Below, one piece after another: positions 9,952-19,484 of a DNA stretch of 64,000 nucleotides (position 1 is its first letter; each line of letters starts with the position of its first letter). The stretch covers positions 98,603 through 162,602 of the forward strand of contig CAIXZH010000101.1 in NCBI GenBank assembly GCA_903923905.1, in the 5' to 3' direction. The position numbers were made by a program, and so were the translations under genes. Origin of the DNA: an uncultured Bacteroidia bacterium (GTDB lineage Bacteria > Bacteroidota > Bacteroidia > Bacteroidales > Prolixibacteraceae). The notes beneath the pieces are model-generated. The model did no database searches, was not told the origin of the DNA, and saw only the letters and a list, made by a program, of their open reading frames with translations.

Positions 9952-11199
9952 ATGGCAGTATTAAAACCTTTTAAAGGACTGAGACCACCGGTCGATCTGG
10001 CCTCAAAAGTGGCATCACGTCCTTATGACGTACTGAATTCGGAAGAAGCCCGCATTGAGGCAACCGGAAACCCATATACTTTATTGCATATCATCAAGCC
10101 GGAGATCGATTTTCCATCCGGGACCGACGAACATGATGCGGCTGTTTATCAAAAAGCAGCTCAAAATCTCGATTTGTGGCGAAAACAAAATTGGCTGGTT
10201 AAGGATGACCGTGATCTGCTTTATATTTATGCACAGACTATGGACGGAAGAACTCAATATGGAATTGTAGGTTGTGCTTCGGTTGACGATTACCTTAATG
10301 GTGTGATCCGGAAGCATGAACTCACCCGCAGCGACAAAGAAGAAGATCGGATGAAACACGTCCGGGTTACCAATGCCAATATGGAACCGGTGTTTTTTGC
10401 ATATCCTGCAGTCAAAGAGTTAGATACAATAGTGAAAAATATTGTATCATCACAGTCACCGGTTTATGATTTTGTAGCTGAGGATGGTTTTGGCCACCAT
10501 TTCTGGGTCGTCGATGATCTTCAGACTATTGAGGAGATTGTTCGGTTATTTGCTCAGATCCCCGCTACCTATGTTGCTGACGGGCATCATAGAACAGCTG
10601 CCGCAGCACTTGTCGGGAAAGAAAAGAGGGCAAATAATCCAAATCATACAGGGGATGAAGAATATAACTATTTCCTTGCTGTCCATTTCCCGGATAATCA
10701 GTTAAACATTATTGATTACAACAGGACAGTAAAAGATCTTAATGGTCTTTCGCCCAATGAGTTGGTGCAAAAAATTGGCCAGGATTTCGACGTTCTGAAA
10801 ACGGGCAGCGAAATTTACAAACCGGATCAGTTGCATACCTTCAGTATGTATCTCGAAGGAGAGTGGTCTCAGTTGGTGACTAAGCCAGGTCGTTACAATG
10901 ACAATGATCCGATCGGTGTCTTGGATGTTACGATACTTTCAAGTCTTATTTTGGATAAAATACTGGGAATTAAAGATTTAAGAACAGATAAGCGAATCGA
11001 TTTTGTAGGTGGCATTCGAGGATTGGGGGAATTAAAAGCCAGGGTTGATTCCGGAGAAATGAAGGTGGCCTTCGCGCTCTATCCTGTTTCAATGAAACAA
11101 CTGATCAACATAGCCGATTCAGGGAACATTATGCCTCCAAAAACAACCTGGTTTGAGCCTAAACTCAGATCTGGTCTGGTTATTCATGAATTGGAATAA
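9952..11199 (+). CDS. DUF1015 family protein
   Basis: 415 residues matching the DUF1015 family from the first residues (LKPFKGLRPP, ASRPYDVLNSEEAR), through VADGHHRTAAA near residue 210, to a C-terminus ending in PKTTWFEPKLRSGLV. The biochemical function is not established. The family is repeatedly found beside serine-biosynthesis genes in this phylum, and here it follows serC by three bases, so a role linked to serine or phosphoserine metabolism is a reasonable inference. The serA gene often found in such operons is not between the two genes here. Confidence 0.88.
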   Translation: MAVLKPFKGLRPPVDLASKVASRPYDVLNSEEARIEATGNPYTLLHIIKPEIDFPSGTDEHDAAVYQKAAQNLDLWRKQNWLVKDDRDLLYIYAQTMDGRTQYGIVGCASVDDYLNGVIRKHELTRSDKEEDRMKHVRVTNANMEPVFFAYPAVKELDTIVKNIVSSQSPVYDFVAEDGFGHHFWVVDDLQTIEEIVRLFAQIPATYVADGHHRTAAAALVGKEKRANNPNHTGDEEYNYFLAVHFPDNQLNIIDYNRTVKDLNGLSPNELVQKIGQDFDVLKTGSEIYKPDQLHTFSMYLEGEWSQLVTKPGRYNDNDPIGVLDVTILSSLILDKILGIKDLRTDKRIDFVGGIRGLGELKARVDSGEMKVAFALYPVSMKQLINIADSGNIMPPKTTWFEPKLRSGLVIHELE

Positions 11200-11228
11200 C
11201 TAAATATCAACTATTCCATAATCTTTTG

Positions 11229-11275
11229 AATAGTGATAGCTTCTCTCCAAGTGAAACTATCACTATTTTATTTTT
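11229..11275 (+). terminator. Strong hairpin terminator of the serC operon
   Basis: Perfect 11-bp stem AATAGTGATAG (11229-11239) / CTATCACTATT (11257-11267) with a 17-base loop, followed by a T-rich run. It may also act on the convergent gene ending at 11338. Confidence 0.85.
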
Positions 11276-11337
11276 GCCGGGAGTTAAGCTGTTACCATCA
11301 CATTTCACAATCTATTTCTGAATTGTCTGTAAATCAG

Positions 11338-12042
11338 CTACAACTTCGGGTGTTGAAGAATACCAGTTTCAACTGATTTCTTCCCCCTTTTTTTATTAAT
11401 CTGAAAGAGGTAGGTAAGCTTAACCTGGATTCCGTTGCTTTGGGATATTGAATAGGTATATTTATTCGGATCAAACAGATTAGGCAGACTATAAAACCCA
11501 CGCCCTTCCAGAGCAATGGCACCCCCTCTTTTTAAGTGATATTCCATCCCCAGACCAACGGTGAAAAGCAAATCAATTTTACTGCTGGTTGGTTGTCCGA
11601 ATAATTCATTGTATTTAGCATTGTCAGGCTGACTTACGGACGGATCTTTAAATTTCTCTTTTTCTGAAATCTCATAGGCAAATTCGGGGCCTAAATTGAG
11701 AATAAATCTCATGGCTTTTTTCCCGATATTGATATGAGTCATTATGGGTACACCTACATAGTTGATGCGACGGGAATAACCCACAGAATCCATTTTCCAC
11801 CCTTTCTGGGTATAATTCAACTCTACCTGAAATCCAATATGTGGCTCGGAGATCAGTCTGAACATCAATCCGGCCGAATTTCCCTGCAGGTATGATTCTG
11901 AAATGTTGGGGTAAAACCTCACTTTTGAAAAAGTCATCCCCCCTGATGCCCCTATATATAACTCAGTTTTAAAATCAGTCGGTTGTCCAAAAGCAGCAAC
12001 TGAGCATACAGTGATCAGCAATAAAGTAAGGTATTTCTTCAT
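11338..12042 (-). CDS. PorT-like outer-membrane beta-barrel protein
   Basis: 234 residues. A signal peptide (MKKYLTLLLITVCSVAAFGQ) is followed by alternating beta-strand sequence typical of the small OMP_b-brl_2/PorT-type barrels: the IGASGGMTFSKV start, FQVELNYTQKGWK, and a final aromatic-rich strand before a basic tail. The family includes PorT, which is tied to type IX secretion, but many paralogs exist in each genome and this one cannot be assigned to T9SS by sequence alone. The ~160-base divergent space to the next gene holds a weak TAAAGATA match (minus-strand TATCTTTA, 12080-12087). Confidence 0.75.
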   Translation of the reverse strand: MKKYLTLLLITVCSVAAFGQPTDFKTELYIGASGGMTFSKVRFYPNISESYLQGNSAGLMFRLISEPHIGFQVELNYTQKGWKMDSVGYSRRINYVGVPIMTHINIGKKAMRFILNLGPEFAYEISEKEKFKDPSVSQPDNAKYNELFGQPTSSKIDLLFTVGLGMEYHLKRGGAIALEGRGFYSLPNLFDPNKYTYSISQSNGIQVKLTYLFQINKKRGKKSVETGILQHPKL

Positions 12043-12178
12043 GCAATTGATTAAAGTTCAATCCAAATTTGTCAGGGTGTAAAGATAAAAAAAATAGCAT
12101 GGATGACTAAACAGAATAATGCATCTGCTTAACAAATTTCAAATGCAAGTTTATAGGTGTAATTAGCCCCTTTTGTTA

Positions 12179-12186
12179 TACATTTG
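12179..12186 (+). promoter_or_regulatory. Possible -7 element (TACATTTG) of the YggS gene
   Basis: Exact match to TAnnTTTG 17 bases before the start codon. No matching -33 TTG is at the usual distance, so this is tentative. Confidence 0.35.
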
Positions 12187-12203
12187 GGTGAAAATTCACC
12201 CTA

Positions 12204-12881
12204 ATGACAATTGCAGATAATCTAAATAAAATTCGTGTCACCTTGCCAACAGGTGTTCAGCTTGTTGCGGTTTCAAAAACGAAAAGTAACGAGGAGATTA
12301 TGGAAGCTTACCGGGCCGGTCAACGGATCTTTGGAGAGAATAAAGTTCAGGAACTCGTGAGGAAATGGGAATCTTTGCCTAAAGATATTGAATGGCATTT
12401 TATTGGCCATTTGCAATCGAATAAAGTAAAGGCAATTGCTCCGTTTATTTCGATGATCCATGCGGTGGATAGTTTGAAGATTCTTAAAACCATAAATGAG
12501 GAGGCCCAACACGCCGGAAGAATAATCCCTTGCCTGCTTCAGTTTCATATTGCCAGCGAAGAGAGCAAATTTGGCTTTTTGCCGGATGAGGCAGAGGAAC
12601 TCTTCTCCATGACCCATCTATCTGAATTATTGAATGTTGCGATATCAGGCGTTATGGGGATGGCCACTAATACAGAGGATGTGTCAGAGATCAATCGTGA
12701 ATTTTCAACCCTTTGCGGTTTATTTCACCAGTTAAAAACCGGTTTTTTTCAGGGAAATGATCACTTTCGCGAAATATCTATGGGGATGTCGCATGATTAC
12801 CTGCTAGCGATCGAAAATGGCAGTACCATGGTCCGGATCGGCAGTACAATTTTTGGAGAACGGTGTATTGCCGGCAAATAA
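12204..12881 (+). CDS. YggS/PLPBP family pyridoxal-phosphate homeostasis protein
   Basis: 225 residues with the fold-type-III PLP protein signatures: VAVSKTKSNEEI (PLP Lys at residue 25), FGENKVQEL, WHFIGHLQSNK, and the C-terminal SMGMSHDYLLAIENGSTMVRIGSTIFG. Members bind PLP without a known catalytic reaction and maintain PLP and amino-acid homeostasis. It ends three bases before the next start, so the large secreted protein that follows may be co-transcribed, although the functions are unrelated. Confidence 0.93.
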   Translation: MTIADNLNKIRVTLPTGVQLVAVSKTKSNEEIMEAYRAGQRIFGENKVQELVRKWESLPKDIEWHFIGHLQSNKVKAIAPFISMIHAVDSLKILKTINEEAQHAGRIIPCLLQFHIASEESKFGFLPDEAEELFSMTHLSELLNVAISGVMGMATNTEDVSEINREFSTLCGLFHQLKTGFFQGNDHFREISMGMSHDYLLAIENGSTMVRIGSTIFGERCIAGK

Positions 12882-12884
12882 ATA

Positions 12885-15800
12885 ATGAATTCTACTTCTA
12901 AGGCAAAACATTTGAAAACCAGGTTTCTTATTGCATTGATTTTTACCTTTGGCGTTATTGTGACCAAAGGGGCAGACAGCCTAACCATTAACCTGAACAA
13001 CAATTCTCCAGTTCAATACTGTAATACTCCGGTTCCCATTGCCGATTCAATAACTATAAACGCTACATTCCAGGTTACCGGGATGAAAATTTCAATTAGC
13101 CAGGGTTTTATTCCGGGTGAGGATGAATTAACCTATTTGGGTTCGGTTAATTCTATTTATGGAACCTGGTATCCGGCACAAGGATATCTTTTGCTCCAGG
13201 GGAATTCAAGTTCAACCCTGCAGAATTACCAGGACGCCATTCGGTTAGTCAAATATAAAAATGACAAATCTATTCCCACCTTAGGCGATAGAAAGATTTC
13301 CATATCGCTGATCAACGCAGATTACCTGCCTGCAACAGGTCATTTTTACCGTTTTATTTCACGCCCCGGAATTTCATGGTCAGAAGCCAAAGCTGAAGCA
13401 TCTTCTGATTCGATGATGTATTATGGATTAAGAGGTTATCTGGCAACAGTTACCAGCCAGGCTGAAAATGATTTTATCCGGTTAAAAACCAAGGGGGTAG
13501 GTTGGATTGGCGCTTCCGATCATGCAATTGAAGGTGACTGGCGATGGGTTACAGGTCCTGAAGGTGCGGAAGATAGTGGCCAGGGGCGATTATTTTGGCG
13601 GGGAAGAAGAAACCAATATACTGCAGGAGTGCCTGGAACAGGGCCTGTATCCGGACAATATATCAATTGGAATACTGGAGAGCCAAATGATTGTTGTGAA
13701 GATAATGTGCCACATGAGGAGGATTATGCACATATTACTTTTTTCCAAGGAAATTCGGCTGATTCTTATAAATGGAACGATCTTCCCGATTCCGGAGGTA
13801 CAGGAGATTTTTTGCCAGCAGGTTACCTGATTGAGTATGGAGGTATGCCTGGGGATCCGAATGTGCAACTTTCTGCAACTCTCGATTTATTGGTGAACAC
13901 TATGATTTTTAAAACCGGCACTGTTTCTCCCATTTGTGCAGGTGATACAATAACACTCAATCAGCCGGACCGGGGTGCTGTTCCCGGAACATATATCTGG
14001 TCTCCTTCTGGATCGCTCTTAAATGCATCTATGGCTAATCCTGTTGCATCTCCAACTATCCCTACAACCTATTATGTCACCGGAACTCGTGGAATCTGCA
14101 TTGATTCAGCACATTACGCTGTATCGGTAAACCCGTTGCCGATTGTAAACCTTGGTAATGATACGACAATTTGTAATCCTGCAAGTATTGTTCTGAATGC
14201 CGGAGCTTCCTATTCAAGTTATAAGTGGTCACCTGATTCTGAATCAACTCAGTCTATTGTTGTAAAAAAGAATGGAATTTACGGTGTTATTGTTTCTGAT
14301 GCCCACGGATGCAAAGCTACAGATCAGATAAATGTTTCCTTTACGGACAATCCCAAAATCGATTTTTCGAAACTTGATACGTTGATATGCGGAAAGAAAT
14401 CTGACCTTCTTGCTATTTCAAGTGACAAAGGGAGCTTTACCATCCAAAGGCTAAGCGATGGGTTTAATTTCAGTAATCTGAATATTTCGGTTCCCGATTT
14501 TGGGACATATCAGTTTTTGATCAAATCAACTGACAATTTTTCATGTTATTCGGATTCAACCATTAATTTGGGATTTCATGATATTCCTACGGTTTCATTA
14601 TCAATTGATTCAACAACTTGTTATCACTATAATCTTGATGCTTCATATATTGGTAACGCCAATTCCAATATTTCAAAATTTACCTGGGTCTTTGGAGGTG
14701 ATACTATTGTCAGTGGCATAGGACTCGTAAATGAGAAAATACCACTTGGGGTTAATCAAACTAAGCGTGATCTCGTTCTGAATGTAGTACAATATGGTTG
14801 TTCAAATCAATATACCATCCCGGATATCCGGGTTATCCCCACTTTGAGTTTGTCTGTTAAGGATTCTATTCTTTGCATGCCTTTAGGTTTTGATTTTTCA
14901 GCTTCAAATACGGAAACAGGTGTAGTATATTTATGGGATTTCGGGGACGGAACAAGTGGAACAGGTACAAATCTGACGCACCAATATTCCCAATCGGGAT
15001 GGTATGATATCAAACTGACCGTTACTACGGATAAATTGTGTTCCAACACGGCTTCAGTTAAAAATATGGTGTTTGCTGCACCAATACCCGATATCGCATT
15101 CTCCCTTTCACCTGACAGTTGTCTGGATCCTGGAGTTAATCAAATTTACTATACTGGAATTATCGGCACTGATGCCGATAAATATTACTGGGACCTTAAA
15201 GCTTTTGATCCATCAGAGATCGTCAAAGATCCTCTTCAGACTAAAGGACCACTTCTTTTTGATTTAAAAACCCAACCTCGGGCCAATCTTGATTTAAAAG
15301 TGATTTCTGCATATGGATGTCAAAGTGTACAGCAACGTATTTTGATAAAACGAAAACCGGATTTTTCAATGATCGCAGACTTGACTGCCGGGTGCATTCC
15401 CTTTAAGCCAGAATTGTCAGGAAAGGTCAATGACAATGTTGATCAGGTCGCTTTTTCCTGGGACTTTGGTGATGGAACTTCTGGAACCGGATCACCGGTT
15501 TTGCACACCTATGAAATTTCTAATAAAAAATACACTATCAATCTGAAAGGTAAGTCATCAATATCCGGCTGTTCCAATCTGCAAATTTTCAAGGATACTC
15601 TTGAAACTTATCCTCAGCCTGTAGCAAAATTCAGCATGAGCGATTCGATCGTTTATAACGACAAACCCAAAGTTGATTTTATCAATACCAGCTCCGGAGC
15701 GGTCTCGTGGACCTGGAATTTCGGTGATGGAATAACCTCCGTTTTGGAAAGCCCTACCCATGATTATACAGTCACCGGAGGTCGAATGGTTAAGTTGACA

Positions 15801-16142
15801 GTAAGTAACGATTTTAATTGTATAGATTCTGTTTCACATCACATCCTGATTGCTTTTGACCGTATTTTCCCTCCAAATGGTTTTTCACCTAATGCCCTAA
15901 CTGCTGTGGATCGGATATTTTTACTCGATGCAGAGGGAATTATATCTGAGGGGTATCATTTTGTTGTCCTAAGCCGATGGGATGATGTTGTATTCGAGGT
16001 GAAGGATGAAAAAAAAGGATGGGACGGGCATATGAAGGATGGATCCTTTGCTCCTGCAGGTTCTTATCTTTGGATTCTTAATTTTACAGATTTTCTGGGA
16101 CGAAAACACCGACAGACTGGTACGGTAACGCTGATCTATTGA
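12885..16142 (+). CDS. Secreted C-type-lectin/PKD-repeat protein with T9SS type B sorting domain
   Basis: 1085 residues. A signal peptide occupies about residues 1-30. A C-type-lectin-like domain follows at ~150-320 (SWSEAKAEASSD, VGWIGASDHAIEGDWRWVTG, NWNTGEPND, YAHI, WNDLPD), with the WND and EPN-type calcium/sugar motifs present. Ig/PKD-type modules fill the middle, with three clear PKD signatures: YLWDFGDGTSGTG (~680), FSWDFGDGTSGTG (~858) and WTWNFGDG (~942). The last ~95 residues are the gliding-motility-associated (CHU_C, type B) sorting domain, a divergent version starting FPPNGFSPNA and ending with TGTVTLIY. It is predicted to be exported by T9SS and to stay on the surface as an adhesin. 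The convergent PorP/SprF gene fits that route. Confidence 0.88.
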   Translation: MNSTSKAKHLKTRFLIALIFTFGVIVTKGADSLTINLNNNSPVQYCNTPVPIADSITINATFQVTGMKISISQGFIPGEDELTYLGSVNSIYGTWYPAQGYLLLQGNSSSTLQNYQDAIRLVKYKNDKSIPTLGDRKISISLINADYLPATGHFYRFISRPGISWSEAKAEASSDSMMYYGLRGYLATVTSQAENDFIRLKTKGVGWIGASDHAIEGDWRWVTGPEGAEDSGQGRLFWRGRRNQYTAGVPGTGPVSGQYINWNTGEPNDCCEDNVPHEEDYAHITFFQGNSADSYKWNDLPDSGGTGDFLPAGYLIEYGGMPGDPNVQLSATLDLLVNTMIFKTGTVSPICAGDTITLNQPDRGAVPGTYIWSPSGSLLNASMANPVASPTIPTTYYVTGTRGICIDSAHYAVSVNPLPIVNLGNDTTICNPASIVLNAGASYSSYKWSPDSESTQSIVVKKNGIYGVIVSDAHGCKATDQINVSFTDNPKIDFSKLDTLICGKKSDLLAISSDKGSFTIQRLSDGFNFSNLNISVPDFGTYQFLIKSTDNFSCYSDSTINLGFHDIPTVSLSIDSTTCYHYNLDASYIGNANSNISKFTWVFGGDTIVSGIGLVNEKIPLGVNQTKRDLVLNVVQYGCSNQYTIPDIRVIPTLSLSVKDSILCMPLGFDFSASNTETGVVYLWDFGDGTSGTGTNLTHQYSQSGWYDIKLTVTTDKLCSNTASVKNMVFAAPIPDIAFSLSPDSCLDPGVNQIYYTGIIGTDADKYYWDLKAFDPSEIVKDPLQTKGPLLFDLKTQPRANLDLKVISAYGCQSVQQRILIKRKPDFSMIADLTAGCIPFKPELSGKVNDNVDQVAFSWDFGDGTSGTGSPVLHTYEISNKKYTINLKGKSSISGCSNLQIFKDTLETYPQPVAKFSMSDSIVYNDKPKVDFINTSSGAVSWTWNFGDGITSVLESPTHDYTVTGGRMVKLTVSNDFNCIDSVSHHILIAFDRIFPPNGFSPNALTAVDRIFLLDAEGIISEGYHFVVLSRWDDVVFEVKDEKKGWDGHMKDGSFAPAGSYLWILNFTDFLGRKHRQTGTVTLIY

Positions 16143-16146
16143 TTCC

Positions 16147-17184
16147 CTACATTTGGGGTATCTCCATGGTCCTGAAGAAACGGCTTCTGTGGGCTTCTCC
16201 AAAATAAAAAATCATGGAAATCTCATGCGAACCATGGCTGTAAACAGAAGTATTGGATAAGGAATAGTCAAAACTGTATCCTAACTGAAATTTCTCTGTC
16301 TGATAACCGACCATGGCGACAATAGAATTTGGTCTGATTGATAGATTATTGCGATACCATAATCCGAAAGTCAGCCAATCCTCTTTCATATAAAGGCCTG
16401 CATTTATCTGCCTGAATGATCCCTGCTGCTGGTAAACAAGATTTGGGGATAACGTGAATTCACGGGATAATAAGCCGCGATGAAAATCGTGTCCCTTAGC
16501 TCCTGCATGAAGGGTCATTTTCAAAGGAAGCCTACCCAACTGATCGCCGGTAATTACCGATTGGTCCGGTTGTGTGAGGTGGTGAAGGGCTAATCCAAAG
16601 TAAACGTCATCCATCTGCCCGACCACACCAAATGAGAAATCCGGCATAAGCTTTTGTCCATTCTCAGCCATCAGAGGATAATTTCCCGTGACCGTTCCGG
16701 TTCCCTGGTCGATCATGCCGGGAAATATCAGTCCTGAAATATTGAATTGCTTGTAAATGAACCCGGTCTGCAGAGCCAGGGAGAAAAACAGCCGGTCATT
16801 GACATTAAAATGCTCTGCATAGACGAATGAAGCGTATAAACTGCTGATAACTCCATTTAATTGAACATCATACATCATTTGAAAACCAATACCTCCCCGG
16901 GTACTGGTAACGAACTTATCGTATGCTAAATTATATGTCACATAGGTATTCCCCTGTTTCGGATATTGGTTCCGGTAATTTAAAGCGACCCTTGGCAAGG
17001 CATTGGTACCTGTAAAAGCCGGATTCAGATAGAGGGGATTGGCATAAAATTGTGAAAATTCAGGATCCTGCCCTTTCAATTGAAGGGCAGTACTCATTAA
17101 GATAATCAAAGTAAATAATAAAATACTTTTAAAAGCGGAATTTGGACTATTGGTCATCCCATTTGGTGGGAAAGAATTGTTCAT
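16147..17184 (-). CDS. PorP/SprF family type IX secretion outer-membrane protein
   Basis: 345 residues. A signal peptide lies within the first ~40 residues; the start could be this ATG or one nine codons downstream. The hallmark QDPEFSQFYANPLYLNPAFTG follows, then beta-barrel sequence with repeated YRNQYP-, YDKF- and LSPNLVYQQ-type strands, and it ends with the aromatic FYFGEAHRSRF. PorP/SprF paralogs typically sit beside large type B cargo genes and help anchor or export that cargo. Here the gene converges on the lectin/PKD cargo gene with only four bases between the stops. Separate promoters are therefore required, and the pairing rests on location only. Confidence 0.9.
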   Translation of the reverse strand: MNNSFPPNGMTNSPNSAFKSILLFTLIILMSTALQLKGQDPEFSQFYANPLYLNPAFTGTNALPRVALNYRNQYPKQGNTYVTYNLAYDKFVTSTRGGIGFQMMYDVQLNGVISSLYASFVYAEHFNVNDRLFFSLALQTGFIYKQFNISGLIFPGMIDQGTGTVTGNYPLMAENGQKLMPDFSFGVVGQMDDVYFGLALHHLTQPDQSVITGDQLGRLPLKMTLHAGAKGHDFHRGLLSREFTLSPNLVYQQQGSFRQINAGLYMKEDWLTFGLWYRNNLSIRPNSIVAMVGYQTEKFQLGYSFDYSLSNTSVYSHGSHEISMIFYFGEAHRSRFFRTMEIPQM

Positions 17185-17215
17185 GGTTGCTTGGCCTGCA
17201 TTTTTACTCGTATGT

Positions 17216-17752
17216 TTAATCCAAAAACTCCTGCTCTTCAGGAATCTCCCTTATAATTGTCAATAGCCCCTTCAATAAATAGGCCTTTTCTTCATTGGTA
17301 TTCAAAAGTGATTTTTCTATCTTGATGATTTCCTGATTAATCACTTCATCAGGGATATTGCCATACATATTTTCAATTACAGTAAAGGCTTCAAATGCAG
17401 TTAAAAAGGATTCATGGATGACCAGCTCAATGAAAACGGAAAGATATTCAGTGTAATTGAGGCCATTCTGCCAGCAACATGCAACCAGTTCTTTCTGTTC
17501 GTCCCTGTATTTTTCATTGGTAATCGCACTGATAAGCAATGTTACGCTCTTTTCATTCTTGAGCTCTGAAAAAAGATTTAAAATGCTTTTTTTGATTTCG
17601 GGGAAAGAAGTATCATGGAGTAAATCCAGAAGTCCTTCCATAATCAACAGATTGCCAGATTCCCTGATTTTTTCAATCGTTTCCAATACAAACTCCTGAT
17701 CAGTTGATTGTAGGTGGGAAAGGATTTCCTTCGATTTTATATCAATGCTCAT
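17216..17752 (-). CDS. HEAT-repeat-like hypothetical protein
   Basis: 178 residues, mostly acidic amphipathic helices arranged in short pairs (for example LLDLLHDTSFPEIKKSILNL and VTLLISAITNEK), consistent with a small HEAT/ARM-like solenoid that mediates protein contacts. No signal peptide or catalytic motif is seen, so it is probably cytoplasmic. It lies 31 bases upstream of the PorP/SprF gene on the same strand and may share a transcript with it. Function unknown. Confidence 0.7.
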   Translation of the reverse strand: MSIDIKSKEILSHLQSTDQEFVLETIEKIRESGNLLIMEGLLDLLHDTSFPEIKKSILNLFSELKNEKSVTLLISAITNEKYRDEQKELVACCWQNGLNYTEYLSVFIELVIHESFLTAFEAFTVIENMYGNIPDEVINQEIIKIEKSLLNTNEEKAYLLKGLLTIIREIPEEQEFLD

Positions 17753-17999
17753 ACGTACAATATGGTTTTTAGCGCCCTGCTACTCTCATTTGGATTCAAC
17801 TTTATCAGAAATAAATTAATTTGTCAGTTTCCAGGGTACTTATTTTTTGGATAGGGACAAAGGTAAATTTTTTCTTCATAATTACAGGAGGAATCAGCTT
17901 TTGCTGTTGATTAAAAATACATATTATTCAACCATTAATTATTCAAAACAGGTAATCGATTCCGGATTGTAGCAGATATATCCTTGTGTTAAAAAAAAC

Positions 18000-18007
18000 T
18001 ATATTTG
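18000..18007 (+). promoter_or_regulatory. Possible -7 element (TATATTTG) for the permease gene
   Basis: Exact TAnnTTTG match 26 bases before the start codon. No -33 TTG at a standard distance was found. The ~280-base space before the gene otherwise shows nothing recognisable. Confidence 0.4.
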
Positions 18008-18033
18008 ACCTCTTATTTTTATAATTCAGACGA

Positions 18034-19425
18034 ATGGAGACAAACAGAAAACTTTTGCGATCACTGGGTTTGGGATATGTTATTGTGGTTGTAGTGGGTA
18101 ATATTATCGGATCCGGTGTTTACAAAAAGATTGCCCCAATGGCTGCAGAACTCCATTCATCAGGCTGGGTTTTGATTGCCTGGATCGTGGGTGGACTGAT
18201 AACCTTATTTGGAGCCCTTGGTAATGCTGAGGTGGCCGGACTACTGGCAGATACCGGAGGTGATTTTGCCTATTATAAAAAGGTTTATAACCGTTTCTTT
18301 GCCTTTATTTATGGATGGTCGTTGTTTTCGGTTATTCAGACAGCTGCGATCTCTTCACTGGCCTATGTTTTTGCTCAATCACTCAACAGTTTGCTTAATT
18401 TGCCGGAATTACTCCCTTCGATGGGTCAGTTTTCAATAGGCGGGATTTTCTATCCTTTCGAAGGTTTTACCGTGAAACTGACGGCCATTCTGTTAATTAT
18501 CTTCCTAACCCTTATAAATATAAAAGGGATATTGACCGGAGCAGGGGTGAGTAAATTGGTGCTATTCCTGGTTTTTTCCGGATTATTTTTAATTGTGGCT
18601 TTCGGATTGGGAAGTCACCAGTCACATCCTTTTCAAAGTTTCGATTTTGGTCCTGTCTCCCAGGCTCCTGTAACTATCTCAACATTTTTTACAGCTATGC
18701 TCGCCTCATTTTGGGCTTATCAGGGATGGGCTTCTGTGGGATTTATCGGTGGTGAAGTCAAGGAGGCGAAACGAAATATTCCTAAAGGTATTGTAATCGG
18801 TGTTTTTATGGTCATTGCCGTTTATTTACTGGTCAATGTTACCTATCTTTCCCTGCTATCAATTCCTCAGCTGGAGCAAATTTACAAGTCGGGAAACCAA
18901 ATTGCTGCTGTGGAGGCAGTGAGATCTTTTTGGGGAGATAACGGTGCGTTATTTATCTCATTTCTGATCCTTATTACAACTCTGGGTTGTACTAATGCAA
19001 CAATTCTAGCCAGTGCCAGACCCTATTATGCCATGGCAAAGGAGAACTTGTTCTTTAAAAGCGCAGGATCTTTAAATAAGGCCAATACGCCTGCCAACTC
19101 TTTGATCTGGCAGGGGGTATGGGCCTCTGTTCTGGTGTTATCCGGAACCTTTGATCAGCTGACAGATATGATTATATTCGCTGTATTTATATTTTATGGT
19201 GCTACTTCACTGGCCGTTTTTATTTTACGGCGAAGAATGCCTGATGCACCAAGGCCATATAAGGTTTGGGGCTATCCGATAGTTCCTGCAATTTTTATTG
19301 TTTTTTGTATGGTATTGGTTTTTAATACCATTTTCACCAGGCCCAGGGAAGCAGTATTGGGACTTATCCTTATTTTTTCAGGATTGCCCGTTTATTGGTA
19401 TCTGCACCGGAAAAAGCAGAAATAA
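18034..19425 (+). CDS. APC-superfamily amino acid permease
   Basis: 463 residues with about twelve hydrophobic segments. The unwound TM1 signature GNIIGSGVYKKIAP (residues ~23-36) is typical of APC (LAT/APA-like) transporters, followed by WIVGGLITLFGALGNAEVAG in TM2 and a conserved FWAYQGWASVGFIGGEVKEAKRNIP region near residues 230-250. It is predicted to import or exchange an amino acid across the inner membrane. The substrate cannot be read from the sequence. It is monocistronic: the next gene converges on it. Confidence 0.9.
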   Translation: METNRKLLRSLGLGYVIVVVVGNIIGSGVYKKIAPMAAELHSSGWVLIAWIVGGLITLFGALGNAEVAGLLADTGGDFAYYKKVYNRFFAFIYGWSLFSVIQTAAISSLAYVFAQSLNSLLNLPELLPSMGQFSIGGIFYPFEGFTVKLTAILLIIFLTLINIKGILTGAGVSKLVLFLVFSGLFLIVAFGLGSHQSHPFQSFDFGPVSQAPVTISTFFTAMLASFWAYQGWASVGFIGGEVKEAKRNIPKGIVIGVFMVIAVYLLVNVTYLSLLSIPQLEQIYKSGNQIAAVEAVRSFWGDNGALFISFLILITTLGCTNATILASARPYYAMAKENLFFKSAGSLNKANTPANSLIWQGVWASVLVLSGTFDQLTDMIIFAVFIFYGATSLAVFILRRRMPDAPRPYKVWGYPIVPAIFIVFCMVLVFNTIFTRPREAVLGLILIFSGLPVYWYLHRKKQK

Positions 19426-19484
19426 TATCTGGCAAGGAACGATACATTGCCAAAGATACTCGTCTTAAACAATTCAGGTAAGCC

